A DNA stretch of 64,000 nucleotides from Mucilaginibacter gossypiicola (GCF_900110105.1 NZ_FOCL01000010.1:62001-126000), one strand, 5' to 3'; shown: positions 34,958-45,006, numbered from the stretch's first letter. Made by a program: numbers and translations. The notes: generated by a model not told the origin, from the sequence alone.

Positions 34958-37422
34958 TTAATTGCCCTTAAGCCGCTCGCGCTCCTCTTTTGAGCCGTTT
35001 TCCTGTTTACTCCGGTTTGCGGAACCCGTGCCACCAAATGACTTTGTATAAGTAAGCTTGATTATTGGGAAACGCCGGGTTTCGGTATTGACAAGCACGT
35101 TGCTTTTTATGTCAAAAGCCTCGCGCGTAAGCGTGCCGTACCGTACATGAATTTGCGAGGCGCTAAACACATCGGCCACCGCTAACTGCAGGCTGCCACC
35201 GTTATTTTTTAGTTCTTTTTTGATACCGGCATTGATCACCCCAAAACCATCAATCCGGGTTGTGCCATTGTAGAAAAGGGAATTATATTGCCCCGATACC
35301 TCTGCCGAAAAGCTGTTGGGCAATTTAAACAGCTGGTTAAAATTGAAAGAATAACCGAAATATGATTTGGTTAGAGGATTCAAAGTATAATCCTCCTTAA
35401 ACTGCCTCAAACCGCCAACAAAGCTGTAGGTCATCTCCCACCAGTTGCCTAATTTAAACGGTGCATTAACCTGGAAGGTAAGATAGTTTTGATATGGTAA
35501 ATTTTGAGGGGAGATAAACAGGATATCATGCGCAGGGCTTTCGCTGAGCTGATAGCGGGCAATGGCGTTATCGTCCCGGCTGTAAAGCAGGGAAAAACTA
35601 TAATCACCATAATTATAGCCCAGCTTTATATTATTGGTGATGGTGGGTTTAAGAAACGGGTTGCCGGTGTAAACTGCTGTAGGATCGCTGTAAGCAAAGT
35701 AAGAAGCCAGGTCATCATATGAGGGCCGGGCTATCCTTTTGGTATAGGATAATTGCAACTCAGAACGGTCAGTCAGCTTTTGGGTAAACAGCACTGTCGG
35801 GAACAGCTTGCCCAGTTTGCGGTTCACGATATTGCTGCCGGTTTGCGGATTATCCATATTGGTGTATGAATACTCATAACGTGCGCCGGTATTCAGGCTT
35901 GTACCTTTGCTTAGTTGCCAGTTAAGCGAAAGATATGCAGCGCCGATATCCTCTTTCATGTAAATATTAGCTGCGGTTTGCATATTGCGCTCCCAAACCC
36001 CATTATTAAAACTTTCGATGCCTGATGAACTTGAGCTGCCGGTATGTGTGCCCTTAATACCGGTTTCCAGCTTCAGCAAAGGCGATAGCTGGTTGATATA
36101 ATCGGCTTTAAACACACCTACGTTGATAGTGGTATTGGCAAATCCACGCTGCTGCTGGGCGCTTACGCTGTTATTGGCATACACCTGTTCGCCATGTTTA
36201 TTTACAAAGGATGTATTAACCACCGTTGGGCCATCGCTGCTGTAATGGATATAATCGCCCTCCATGCTAATCTTCTCCCCTTCTTTCAGCACCCGCTCAA
36301 TATTGATTGAGCTTATGAGATTACTAAGGCGATCGTTACCATTGATATGCCCGATATACCTGAGCAATGAATCGGGCAGGATATTGTACCCGGCATTACT
36401 ATAAGTAAAACTTGGTGAGTGGATATTGTTATAGCTTACATTGCCGCTCAGCGTGGTTTTGGCATCCAGCTTAATATCTGCACCCAAATTGGCATTATGA
36501 TTATTGCTGATCCGTTTGGTTTTGGTGTAAAATTCAACCTCGGCATTACGCCGATGAAGGGCATGTACTGGCTTCCGGTGATAAAAAGATCGGTATAGGT
36601 CCGGTCGTGCTGGAAAGTGTAAGAGCCGTACAGGTTAATATTTTTGGTGTTATGATTGAGGTTGAAGCTAGCCGTACCTTTTTCGCCCATGCCGTAGCCT
36701 CCCGTTAAGGAGTAGGAGCCGTTGGTACCCTGCTTTTTACTTTTCTTCATTACGATGTTGATGATCCCGGCGCTGCCTTCGGCATCATATCCGGAGGGCG
36801 GCGTACTCAGCAGTTCTATCTTTTCAATATTATCGGCACTGGTACCGTTAAGCAGGTTGGTAACCTGTGCCAGCGGCATGCGCACCAGCTTTCCGTTTAT
36901 CATAATCGTAGCACCGCTTTTCCCGTTTAATAAGATACCATTATCCCGGTGATCAATGGCCACCCCCGGCGACCGCTCTAACACCTCCAAAGCGGTGCTG
37001 CCTTTGGTAAGCACACTGTTCTCAACATTCACTACTAACCCATCGCTTCGCTGCTGATACAGTGGCTTGCTGGCCTTTACCACTACTTCTCCTAATTGCC
37101 GGGTATCTTCTTTCATCACAATAACGGCAAGGTATTTTGCCTCCTTGTTTCCGCTGATTTTAAAAGGAGACGAAGACCAGGTTTGATAACCCATACTGCT
37201 TAATTTAAGGCGATAATTGCCGGCGGGTACATCTGCAATGCTATAAGCGCCCTCTTCGGTGGTGAGCATACTTTTAACTGATGATGAATCTGCCGCTTTG
37301 ATAAGCGATACGGTTACATATGCTAAAGGCTGGCCATTGGCTGTAGTTACCCGACCTGATACCTGCGCTTTTACACCCTGTAAAAGGCAAATAAATAACA
37401 GACTGATGCTTAAAGTTTTCAT
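34958..37422 (-). pseudogene. TonB-dependent outer-membrane receptor (beta-barrel family 3), frameshifted
   Basis: Two overlapping frames make one gene. The first (37422-36448) gives a signal peptide ending KAQ, a carboxypeptidase-regulatory-like domain (VSGRVTTANGQPLAYVTVSL) and a plug (ALEVLERSPGVAIDHRDNGILLNGKSGATIMINGK), and then derails. The second (frame resumed from about 36545 to 34958) holds the barrel and ends KEERERLKGN. The break lies at about 36549. On the minus strand ATCGGCGTAATGCCGAG reads naturally as I-G-G-N-A-E if one G is restored. With that base the gene is 2466 nt and codes for 821 residues. It is either a recent pseudogene or an assembly error. Cargo is unknown; a terminator follows. 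Confidence 0.85.
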
Positions 37423-37695
37423 ATGCTTTCACAACCTTTTTAGCGGTTATGCCAGCAAATAAAAACCGGTTCGCGAACTTTAAAAAACTTCAGTGATGAG
37501 CAGCTGCGGATAATTGACGAGATACACAAAAGCAGGCTAATACACTTAAAATCAAAACCATATTAGCTTTTTTACCATTTATAAGTTAAGCGTTGCATTT
37601 GGTCAATTATTTGTGCCGGTTGGTATAATGACGGTGCATAAATCATTGCAATTGCTGTATCTTTAGGTATGATGTTGGAAATCATTATATAAAAC

Positions 37696-37779
37696 ACGTC
37701 ATTGCGAGGAACGAAGCAATCCCCGATGAGCAGAGCCGCTCTGTATAGTTTGGGATTGCTTCGTTCCTCGCAATGACGG
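37696..37779. repeat. palindromic repeat family A, copy 6
   Basis: ACGTCATTGCGAGGAACGAAGC to GCTTCGTTCCTCGCAATGACG, core CTCTGTATAGT in minus orientation. Unlike the other copies it lies between divergent genes (receptor at 37422 and kinase at 37995). Confidence 0.87.
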
Positions 37780-37794
37780 ATTTTTGAACGCATC

Positions 37795-37965
37795 CTCGGG
37801 GTAACATGGCGTACAGTCGACTCACCCGGTCTACGCTTCGCTGGACCACCCTCTCTCCGGCTACGCCGCAAAGAGGGTTAGAAAAATAAAAGAATCCCCT
37901 CTTTACGCTTGCGTAGAGAGGGGTGACGAGCGCAGCGATGTCGGGGTGAGTCAATACCGTAGCTG
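37795..37965. repeat. second dispersed repeat, CCCTCTTT/AAAGAGGG hairpin
   Basis: ACTCACCCGGTCTACGCTTCGC...CCTCTCTCCGGCTACGCCGC...AAAGAGGG then CCCCTCTTTACGCTTGCGTAGAGAGGGG and TGACGAGCGCAGCGATGTCGGGGTGAGT: the ends (ACTCACCC / GGGTGAGT) are inverted. Together with A6 it fills most of the 572-nt gene-free gap. Only one copy of this type is seen here. Confidence 0.7.
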
Positions 37966-37994
37966 AGATGTAATATCTCAACAATTAAAGTAAT

Positions 37995-39128
37995 ATGAAC
38001 AGGCTATCAGTAGATACATTAAACCAAAACTGGCTGTTTAAATACAAGCTGTATCACATCCCTTTTTGGTGTGTGTACCATTATTTTTGGTTTACTATTG
38101 CGGTAGCTAACCCTGTGGCCGCGGCTAAATCAATGTTCTTTTCGGCGTATAGTGTCAAGATCCTGGCTTACGTTATTTTTCAGGCCCTGTCGGTGTATTT
38201 TAACCTTTACTTTTTAATGCCGCGGTTCATGAAAAAAGGTCATCTTACCCAATATGTAATTTACCTTTCGCTAACCGTTATCTGTGCATCGTCCCTTATT
38301 AATGGCGGCTATTATTTAAGCGCTTTTTTCGCGGGCTGCTCGGTTAAAAAAATGTTCGGGGTTGAACCTTCCGACTTCGCATCATTTTATAATACGTCGT
38401 TCCCGTCTACCGTGGCCAGCATGACTTTAGGTATGAGCATCAAACTCACTAAAAACTGGTTGCAAACCCAGCACCGCCAGCAACTGCTCGAAAAAGAGAA
38501 ACTGGAAACCGAGCTTAAATTCCTGAAATACCAGTTTAACCCGCATTTTTTGTTCAATAGCATCAACTCCATATTTTTCCTCATCCATAAAAATCCGGGC
38601 ATGGCATCAGCTTCGCTGGCTAAATTTTCGGAGTTACTGAGATATCAACTGTACGAGTGTAACGACCATCAAATTCCCTTGGGAAAAGAACTCACCTATC
38701 TCGAGAACTTTATCGAGCTGGAGAAACTGCGGCAAAATAATAATGTACACGTCTCTTTTGATGTAGATGAACAGATGCCAGGGCATTTAGGCATAGCGCC
38801 CTTTATCCTCATGACCTTTGTAGAAAATGCTTTTAAGCATGTATCAAAAGATGCAGAATATTCCAATTGGATTGATATCAAGTTGAAGCTGACAAACAAC
38901 CAGCTTGATTTTTATGTTGCCAACAGCACATCCAATGAACCAGAAACCGAAGCAGTGAATTATGGCGGCATCGGCCTTAAAAATGCAAAACGCAGGCTCG
39001 ATCTGATTTATCCTGATCTGCATAAGCTGGAAATCCAAAATGCTGATAACCGGTTTGAGGTGCACCTCCAATTAACCCTGGCCGAACTGGAACAACCGGC
39101 CGCAACCCTACAAATGGCTTCCCTATGA
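37995..39128 (+). CDS. LytS/YehU-type sensor histidine kinase
   Basis: A 377-residue membrane kinase. Four hydrophobic helices occupy about 17-140. A short coiled coil (QHRQQLLEKEKLETELKF) leads to the His_kinase domain with the phosphoacceptor His184 in FNPHFLFNSINSIFFL. The ATPase end carries PFILMTFVENAFKHV (N box) and NYGGIGLKNAKRRLDLIYPD (G box). It phosphorylates the LytTR regulator encoded immediately downstream, whose ATG overlaps this stop (ATGA). The stimulus is unknown. Confidence 0.92.
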   Translation: MNRLSVDTLNQNWLFKYKLYHIPFWCVYHYFWFTIAVANPVAAAKSMFFSAYSVKILAYVIFQALSVYFNLYFLMPRFMKKGHLTQYVIYLSLTVICASSLINGGYYLSAFFAGCSVKKMFGVEPSDFASFYNTSFPSTVASMTLGMSIKLTKNWLQTQHRQQLLEKEKLETELKFLKYQFNPHFLFNSINSIFFLIHKNPGMASASLAKFSELLRYQLYECNDHQIPLGKELTYLENFIELEKLRQNNNVHVSFDVDEQMPGHLGIAPFILMTFVENAFKHVSKDAEYSNWIDIKLKLTNNQLDFYVANSTSNEPETEAVNYGGIGLKNAKRRLDLIYPDLHKLEIQNADNRFEVHLQLTLAELEQPAATLQMASL

Positions 39129-39865
39129 TGAACTGCGTAATAATTGATGATGAACCATTAGCCCGCGAAGGGTTAGCCAGCTATGTACGCGAGGTTGATT
39201 TCCTGAACCTGACAGGCACCTGTGAAAACCCGCTCGAACTGATCAAACTGCTTGACCATCAGTCCATCGACCTGATATTTTTGGATATCCAGATGCCGAA
39301 GATGAACGGGATCGATTTTTTAAAGATCATGCAAAAGCCTCCCATGGTGATCATCACCACAGCTTATCCAAGCTACGCTTTGGAAGGCTTTCAATTGAAT
39401 GTGCTTGATTACCTGCTGAAACCCATTACTTTCGACCGCTTTTTTAAATCGGCCAATAAGGCTAAAGATTACCACCGCCTGCTCAACAATTCGGCCCAGC
39501 CGGGCGCGCCGAAAATCGAGGCTGAAGAAAATTACTTCTTCATCAAATGTGGTAACAAGTATGAAAAGATCTATTTTGATGAGATCCTTTATGTAGAAGG
39601 GATGCAGAACTATGTCACTATTTTTACTACAAAAGGCAAATACATTACGCTGCTCAATCTTAAAAGTTTGGAGCAAAATTTAGATAGTAAATTGTTTATC
39701 CGTGTGCATAAATCATACATTGTATCAACCAATAAAATTGATGGTATTGAAGGGAACGATATTTTTATCGGGCAGCACCGGATCCCCATCAGCCGCAACT
39801 ACCGCGAGCAGGTGATACAGCAGGTTGTTGCCAATAAACTATGGGATAAAATAAAATTTTCGTGA
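39125..39865 (+). CDS. LytTR-family response regulator
   Basis: A 246-residue regulator. The receiver domain (1-120) has DDEPLAREGL and Asp54 in LIFLDIQMPKMNG as phosphorylation site, then ITTAYPSYALEGFQLNVLDYLLKPI. The LytTR DNA-binding domain (about 140-242) shows YEKIYFDEILYVEGMQNYVTIFTTKGKYITLLNLKSLEQ and RVHKSYIVSTNKIDGIEGNDIFIG. The start is the first of two adjacent ATGs, overlapping the kinase stop, so translation is coupled. Target genes are unknown; the broken receptor on the other side of the 572-nt gap is one possibility. Confidence 0.93.
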   Translation: MMNCVIIDDEPLAREGLASYVREVDFLNLTGTCENPLELIKLLDHQSIDLIFLDIQMPKMNGIDFLKIMQKPPMVIITTAYPSYALEGFQLNVLDYLLKPITFDRFFKSANKAKDYHRLLNNSAQPGAPKIEAEENYFFIKCGNKYEKIYFDEILYVEGMQNYVTIFTTKGKYITLLNLKSLEQNLDSKLFIRVHKSYIVSTNKIDGIEGNDIFIGQHRIPISRNYREQVIQQVVANKLWDKIKFS

Positions 39866-39906
39866 TATATTTATATCAGTTTTAAACCTTTATCCCGCAT
39901 AAAGTC

Positions 39907-40329
39907 ATGGCCAAAAACACCAACAAAACTACCGAAACCGTAGCAAGTGTAAGCGATTTCATTAATACCATTGCCGATGAAACCAAACGCGCCGACAGTT
40001 TTAAGCTGACTGAATTGATGGAAGAAGCCAGCAGCCATAAAGCTAAAATGTGGGGGCCTGCTATTATAGGTTTTGGCAGCTACCACTACAAATATGATAG
40101 CGGCCGCGAAGGAGATGCCCCGCTCATTGCTTTTTCGCCCCGTAAAAGCTCCCTTACGCTTTATTTACCAGGCTTTGAGAGTAAGGAACAACTGTTGCAA
40201 AAATTAGGAAAGCACAAGCAAAGCGGCGGCTGCACACATATTGTAAAACTAACCGATGTAGATAACACTATACTAAGGCAATTACTTAACGAATCATTTA
40301 AACACGCCGAAACAACGCATTGCAAATAA
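39907..40329 (+). CDS. DUF1801 (YdhG-like) protein
   Basis: A 140-residue soluble protein. SVSDFINTIADETKRADSFKLTELMEEAS and AKMWGPAIIGFGSYHYKYDSGREGDAPLIAFSPRKSSLTLYLPG are the two conserved blocks of DUF1801, which folds as a small alpha/beta domain found in many bacteria. The function is unknown. It starts 42 nt after the LytTR stop and may be part of that transcript. It converges on the TPR kinase gene, with only 31 nt between stops and no hairpin there. Confidence 0.82.
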   Translation: MAKNTNKTTETVASVSDFINTIADETKRADSFKLTELMEEASSHKAKMWGPAIIGFGSYHYKYDSGREGDAPLIAFSPRKSSLTLYLPGFESKEQLLQKLGKHKQSGGCTHIVKLTDVDNTILRQLLNESFKHAETTHCK

Positions 40330-40360
40330 CACTGCTTTAAATCATCTTCGTCACAAAAAA

Positions 40361-42643
40361 TCAATCAGATTCAAGGGTGGTTTTACGCCGCAGCTCTTCT
40401 ATTTGAAACTCAATAGCAATAGTTACCCCTGCTAAACCTTTAATAGTAAACGAACCGCCCAACTGTTTACTTAGCGCCTTCATCATTTCCATACCCAATG
40501 AAGTGGCCTTTCTAAGATCAAAATTTTCAGGCAGGCCCTTGCCATTATCGGCAATAGTTAATAACACACTATTATTATTTGAGCGGTGTAAGCCTATATT
40601 GATTATTCCGCCGCCATCTTGGAAAGCGTATTTTATGGCGTTTGTAATAGCTTCATTAAGTATAAGGCCGAAAGGCACAGCCTGGGTAAGATCAAGTTCA
40701 ATAGGATCAATTAGTAATTCGAAGCGGATACGCCGTTTCCCGGTATCAAAACAATCCCTGAGATTATCGACCAGATCGGCCACATAGGTTGGCATTTTTA
40801 TAGCGGCCACGTTACTTGAACTGTATAACTTGTGGTGAATAAGTGCGATGGCGCTAACACGGTTTTGACTTCCGGTAATAGCCTCCAGCGCAGCGGCGTT
40901 ATTTTCAAGATATGCCGATTGTGTGCTTAGCAGGCTCATTACAATTTGCAGGTTATTCTTCACCCTGTGATGCACCTCTTTCAACAGCCACTCCTTTTCG
41001 GTCAGCAATCCTTCCTGTTTGCTGTTGAGCTGTTGCAGCGCATGGTTTTGCTTATTGATCTCATCCTGCTGGACCTGCAACTTCATATTTACATGTTGTT
41101 TTAACCTGTAACGGTTATACCCTACAGCAAGGAGCAAAGCAAGCATACATGACCCTCCAATAAACATGTTACGGCTTGTTTGCGCCGCCAGTACCTGGCT
41201 GCGCTGCAGCTGCTCTGTATTTTTAAGTAACTGAATATCTTTAGCCTGCAATTGCAGGTCATTGTTCTTTTTTTCGGTTTCAAACTCTATTTGCAAAAAG
41301 GCTGTATGTTTATTATTTGCAAACCGGTAATTGGAGTCAACAAGCATTTTATAGCGTTGATAATGCTTAATGGCACTTGCGTATTTACCCAGCCCCGAAT
41401 CGGCTTTAAACCAATACAACTGATTTTGCGCCAAAAAGGGCAATAGTTTGCCATCTTTTAAAGCATCTTCATTTTTTTGGAGGTATGCATAGGCTTTCTT
41501 ATACTCTCCTGTTGCAACATGATAACTTATATGGCCTCTGTAAATCTCGGTTATTTGATTACCAGCATCTTTAGCTAAAAGATCCAGTTTATCCAGGTAA
41601 ACTTTAGCCATCTTGTACTGCTTCAGCTGAATATATACCAGGCAGTAGACGTAATACATCTCTATTTTTTTATCCGGATTATTAATTAGTGAAGCATAGT
41701 TATTAAGGATTTTCAGTTTGCTTAAAGCGGCAACAGGCTGCTCAAGTTTGTAATAGGCCATCGCCTCGTTACCTGTAATAACCACAATAGAAACAGAATC
41801 TTTATATTTTTTTGCGACGGCAATGGCTTTATCAAAATAAATTAAAGCCTGGTCCCATTTACGTAATGTGTAGTATGACAATGCTAAACGATTATATATA
41901 GTACACATTTGCAGGGAAGTATCCCTGTGACCTTCAGCCAGCCTGATAGCCATGAGTTCATATTTCAGGGCATTGTCGGCATCACCCAGATAAGTTAAAT
42001 CGGTACCAAGCAAATCATATAAACCCTGAAGATCTTTAAAACCAATACTGTTATATAAGTTAAGCGCGGCACGAAGATTTTTAACCGATTCTTCGTATTT
42101 TCCCTGTAGTGTTAACAAGTCGCCAAGATCGGTCATGGTTGTTGCCGCCCGTTCTGTTATGCCTAACTTCAAAAAAATATCAATAGCTTTTTTATAATAG
42201 GCCATTTTTTTATCCAGATCAGCCCCATCATTGGTGTAGTGTTGCCCAATGATGATATAGGCTTCGGCCATGCCCGGTTGGTCGTCAATGCTCTTGAAAA
42301 GATCAAAGCCTTTTTGTGCAATATCAGCACCTGCCTTATGATCGCCTTTCTTATTACTGATCATGGCGGCCATTAACGCGGTATGCCCCTGTCCTTTAAT
42401 ATCATTTAGCTGAACGCTTAATTGTTCAGCTTGCTTCATAAAACGATATGAGCTGTCAATTTCTTTTGGCCCCGCACCCGATTTAAGCAGGATGGTACGA
42501 CTTAAGGCAAGCAATAGTTTTACTTTGCCGGTATCTGCCTTACTTTTTTGAACCTGTGTTAATAAAGTTGTTGAGGATTGAGCATTTATATTGCCTGTAA
42601 TAAATAAAGCTGCAAAGCATAACAGCAAAAGTTTAAATTTCAT
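40361..42643 (-). CDS. TPR-containing sensor histidine kinase (HisKA_2 type)
   Basis: A 760-residue exported-sensor kinase. The signal peptide ends around GNINAQ. Residues 40-420 hold a row of tetratricopeptide helix pairs, such as AYIIIGQHYTNDGADLDKKMAYYKKAID and IYNRLALSYYTLRKWDQALIYFDKAI. A single membrane helix (MFIGGSCMLALLLAVGY) at about 490-508 is followed by a coiled coil and HisKA_2 with EVHHRVKNNLQIVMSLL, His558 being the likely site. A HATPase domain follows with LILNEAITNAIKYAF and DNGKGLPENFD. No partner regulator gene is adjacent, so it is an orphan kinase. Sensing through a periplasmic TPR region is typical of Bacteroidota. Confidence 0.9.
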   Translation of the reverse strand: MKFKLLLLCFAALFITGNINAQSSTTLLTQVQKSKADTGKVKLLLALSRTILLKSGAGPKEIDSSYRFMKQAEQLSVQLNDIKGQGHTALMAAMISNKKGDHKAGADIAQKGFDLFKSIDDQPGMAEAYIIIGQHYTNDGADLDKKMAYYKKAIDIFLKLGITERAATTMTDLGDLLTLQGKYEESVKNLRAALNLYNSIGFKDLQGLYDLLGTDLTYLGDADNALKYELMAIRLAEGHRDTSLQMCTIYNRLALSYYTLRKWDQALIYFDKAIAVAKKYKDSVSIVVITGNEAMAYYKLEQPVAALSKLKILNNYASLINNPDKKIEMYYVYCLVYIQLKQYKMAKVYLDKLDLLAKDAGNQITEIYRGHISYHVATGEYKKAYAYLQKNEDALKDGKLLPFLAQNQLYWFKADSGLGKYASAIKHYQRYKMLVDSNYRFANNKHTAFLQIEFETEKKNNDLQLQAKDIQLLKNTEQLQRSQVLAAQTSRNMFIGGSCMLALLLAVGYNRYRLKQHVNMKLQVQQDEINKQNHALQQLNSKQEGLLTEKEWLLKEVHHRVKNNLQIVMSLLSTQSAYLENNAAALEAITGSQNRVSAIALIHHKLYSSSNVAAIKMPTYVADLVDNLRDCFDTGKRRIRFELLIDPIELDLTQAVPFGLILNEAITNAIKYAFQDGGGIINIGLHRSNNNSVLLTIADNGKGLPENFDLRKATSLGMEMMKALSKQLGGSFTIKGLAGVTIAIEFQIEELRRKTTLESD

Positions 42644-42864
42644 GATAAAGGGGGATTGCTTATGATACTTCAGTTACTACCTGAACAGCACACTACAAAA
42701 ACACAAAGCTTTAATATAGAGAAAATTAACTATTTACCTGTATTAATAACAATAATAATCCAAAACTAAAAACAAAAGGCAAATAACCTAAAATTATCCG
42801 CCTTTAAATTGCAAGCTCCGGCCGTAAGTCTTTAATACATTTTTATCAAATAGCTGTATATATC

Positions 42865-44316
42865 TTATCGAAAAACTAAACTGCTCACTAATTTTCCTAA
42901 CACTCTAAAACTCTCCTCCACCAAATCGTCAAAAGCTAAACCAAAGCTAATGCGGATAAAATTGTTAAAACGCCCGTCTACACTAAAAATCTGGCCGGGT
43001 GCTATGCTGATGTTATGCTCCATGGCCAATTGGTAAAGCTCAAATGCATTAACCTTTTTATCCAGCTCAATCCAAAGGGCATAACCGCCCTGCGGCCGGC
43101 TTATTTTGGTTCCTGGCGGAAAATGCGTTGCTATAGCCTGCGTATATCGCAAGCATTGTGTGTATAGCGCTTTGCGCAGATGCCTCATGTGCAGATCATA
43201 TCGCCCCGTTTCAAAAAAATGACCGATTGCTGCCTGCGTGGGCGTTGCTGATGCTATAGAATGCATCATTTTGATATTCAATATTTGCTCTTTAAACCTT
43301 GCCGGTGGTATACACCAGCCCACCCTGTACCCCGGTGCAATTGACTTGGAAACCGACGAACACAGGATTACCAACCCTTCCTTATCATAACTTTTGCAGG
43401 TACGCGGACGGCTTTTGCCAAAATAGATCTCGCCGTAAATATCATCCTCAATTAAAGGCACCTGTCTTTTAGCAAGCATATTCACCAGTTGCTGTTTGCG
43501 CTCATCTGTCATGCAAACACCTATGGGGTTGCTGAAATTGGTAACAAACAGGCATACTTTTACAGGCTCTTCATCCATAGCACGCTCCAAGTATTCCAGG
43601 TCGAGGCCGGTATCCGGGTTAACCGGAATCTCTAATACTTTCAGGTCGAGGCTGAGCATCACATTGAAAATACCGAAGTAGGTAGGACTTTCAATAGCGA
43701 TGGTATCGCCGGGTTTGGTGAGCGCCCGCAGGCAAAATATCAAAGCTTCCAGGCAGCCTTGCGTGGTTACAACATCATCTTCGGTAATATTGCCTCCCCA
43801 GTTAAAGGCATTTTTGGCAACCTGTTTGCGCAAAGCGATATTACCCTGGGGGTTTTCATAAGTGATATTACCAGAGGGGCTATTACGGATAGATTCCATC
43901 ATAGATTTGCTGAGCTTGGCCAGCGGGATCAAACTTAGCGGCGGCGATGAGCGCGACAGTTGCAGTACGCTGTCTTCAGACATGTTGCGGTAAACCATGG
44001 CTATCATTTCGGCAACGCTGGCTTCCCCTGCTTTTTTTACCGGCAGCTTTGCCTCGGGTACACTCGTAAAACGGGCCGGCAGGTATTTTACATAATAGCC
44101 AGATTTAGTACGGGCTTCAATCAGCCCCATATTCTCCAGCTCAACATAAGCTTTATAGGCTGTACTTAGGCTGATGCCCTGCTCCTGGCTCAGCATCCTT
44201 ACCGATGGCAGCTTGTCGCCCGGCTTAAGCAGGTTTTGTTTGATCTGCTTTTCAATGCGGGAGGCTATCTGGGCATATAAGAAATCATTATCTGTATTGA
44301 GTACCGGGCTTTCCAT
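42865..44316 (-). CDS. MocR-type regulator (GntR helix-turn-helix fused to aminotransferase)
   Basis: A 483-residue protein from the ATG at 44314-44316; an alternative start 21 nt upstream is possible. Residues 8-75 form a GntR winged helix (YAQIASRIEKQIKQNLLKPGDKLPSVRMLSQEQGISLSTAYKAYVELENMGLIEARTKSGYYV). Residues 110-470 form an aminotransferase class I fold with VTTQGCLEALIFCLRALTKPGD, NFSNPIGVCMTDER and the PLP Lys324 in SSVSKSIAPGYRVGW. Such proteins use PLP or its adducts as effector and often control vitamin B6 or amino-acid genes. It is divergent from a GNAT gene at 44410 with about 94 nt between starts. Confidence 0.92.
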   Translation of the reverse strand: MESPVLNTDNDFLYAQIASRIEKQIKQNLLKPGDKLPSVRMLSQEQGISLSTAYKAYVELENMGLIEARTKSGYYVKYLPARFTSVPEAKLPVKKAGEASVAEMIAMVYRNMSEDSVLQLSRSSPPLSLIPLAKLSKSMMESIRNSPSGNITYENPQGNIALRKQVAKNAFNWGGNITEDDVVTTQGCLEALIFCLRALTKPGDTIAIESPTYFGIFNVMLSLDLKVLEIPVNPDTGLDLEYLERAMDEEPVKVCLFVTNFSNPIGVCMTDERKQQLVNMLAKRQVPLIEDDIYGEIYFGKSRPRTCKSYDKEGLVILCSSVSKSIAPGYRVGWCIPPARFKEQILNIKMMHSIASATPTQAAIGHFFETGRYDLHMRHLRKALYTQCLRYTQAIATHFPPGTKISRPQGGYALWIELDKKVNAFELYQLAMEHNISIAPGQIFSVDGRFNNFIRISFGLAFDDLVEESFRVLGKLVSSLVFR

Positions 44317-44409
44317 ACAAAAATCTGTTATGCTCAAAATTAATAAAACTGCATCTGTTTTGCTATTGTGTTATGCTTTTATTTTGTATTGATCAAAATA
44401 ATTAAGCAC

Positions 44410-44877
44410 ATGGAACTACAGGTTATCGATTACCAGCCGCAACACGCCCCCTACTTTGAAAAGTTTAACAAGGCATGGCTTGAAGAATATTTTACCGTTG
44501 AACCTTTTGATAAATGGGTTTTGGAAAATCCCGAAGAAGCCATCATTAAGACGGGTGGTAGCATTTACTTTGTGACCTCAAATCAAAAAATTATTGGCAC
44601 CGTAGCGCTGCGATATATTGAGGACGGTGTTTACGAGCTTACCAAAATGGCGGTGGATAAAGAAAGTCGCGGAGCGGGTGCCGGTCAGTTTTTATGCCAG
44701 ACCGGTATTGACAAAGCGCGCGAGTTGGGCGTAAAAAAACTGATCCTGTTTTCGAGCCGGGTGCTTGAAAACGCAATTCATATTTACCGCAAACTCGGCT
44801 TTACCGAAATACCAGTTGAACCGGGCACCTACAAACGTGCGGATATCATGATGGAAATAAATTTCACTAATAACTAA
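44410..44877 (+). CDS. GNAT-family N-acetyltransferase
   Basis: A 155-residue acetyl-CoA-dependent transferase. The start is taken at 44410 (MELQVIDYQPQHAPYF); the longer frame upstream would overlap the divergent promoter. KMAVDKESRGAGAGQFLCQTGIDKARELGVKKLILFSS carries the acetyl-CoA-binding Q/RxxGxG/A loop as SRGAGAG. LENAIHIYRKLGFTEI is the conserved C-terminal strand-helix. The acceptor amine is unknown. It sits opposite a MocR gene and 129 nt before a PLP aminotransferase gene, suggesting a shared role in amino-acid or amine chemistry. Confidence 0.88.
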   Translation: MELQVIDYQPQHAPYFEKFNKAWLEEYFTVEPFDKWVLENPEEAIIKTGGSIYFVTSNQKIIGTVALRYIEDGVYELTKMAVDKESRGAGAGQFLCQTGIDKARELGVKKLILFSSRVLENAIHIYRKLGFTEIPVEPGTYKRADIMMEINFTNN

Positions 44878-44890
44878 TAGCTTTTTTATT

Positions 44891-44973
44891 GTTCCTTAGA
44901 GAGATGCATGTGATGCATCTCTCTAAGGAACAAGTCGCTTAGCATGCGGGAGACGCATGTGATGCGTCTCTAC
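44891..44973. repeat. palindromic repeat family C, copy 2
   Basis: A perfect hairpin with 19-bp arms, GTTCCTTAGAGAGATGCAT / ATGCATCTCTCTAAGGAAC, loop GTG (44891-44931). A second hairpin GGGAGACGCAT-GTG-ATGCGTCTC lies at 44948-44970. The second is the same type as C1 with TG in place of the AT pair. Confidence 0.9.
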
Positions 44974-45006
44974 ATTAAAAATCAAATTAACCAGCCTATC
45001 AACTTT

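Noticed and set aside
37572..37984. two 99-codon reverse frames in the gap before the LytS-type kinase
   Set aside because: They translate repeat A6 and the adjacent repeat with no real protein character.
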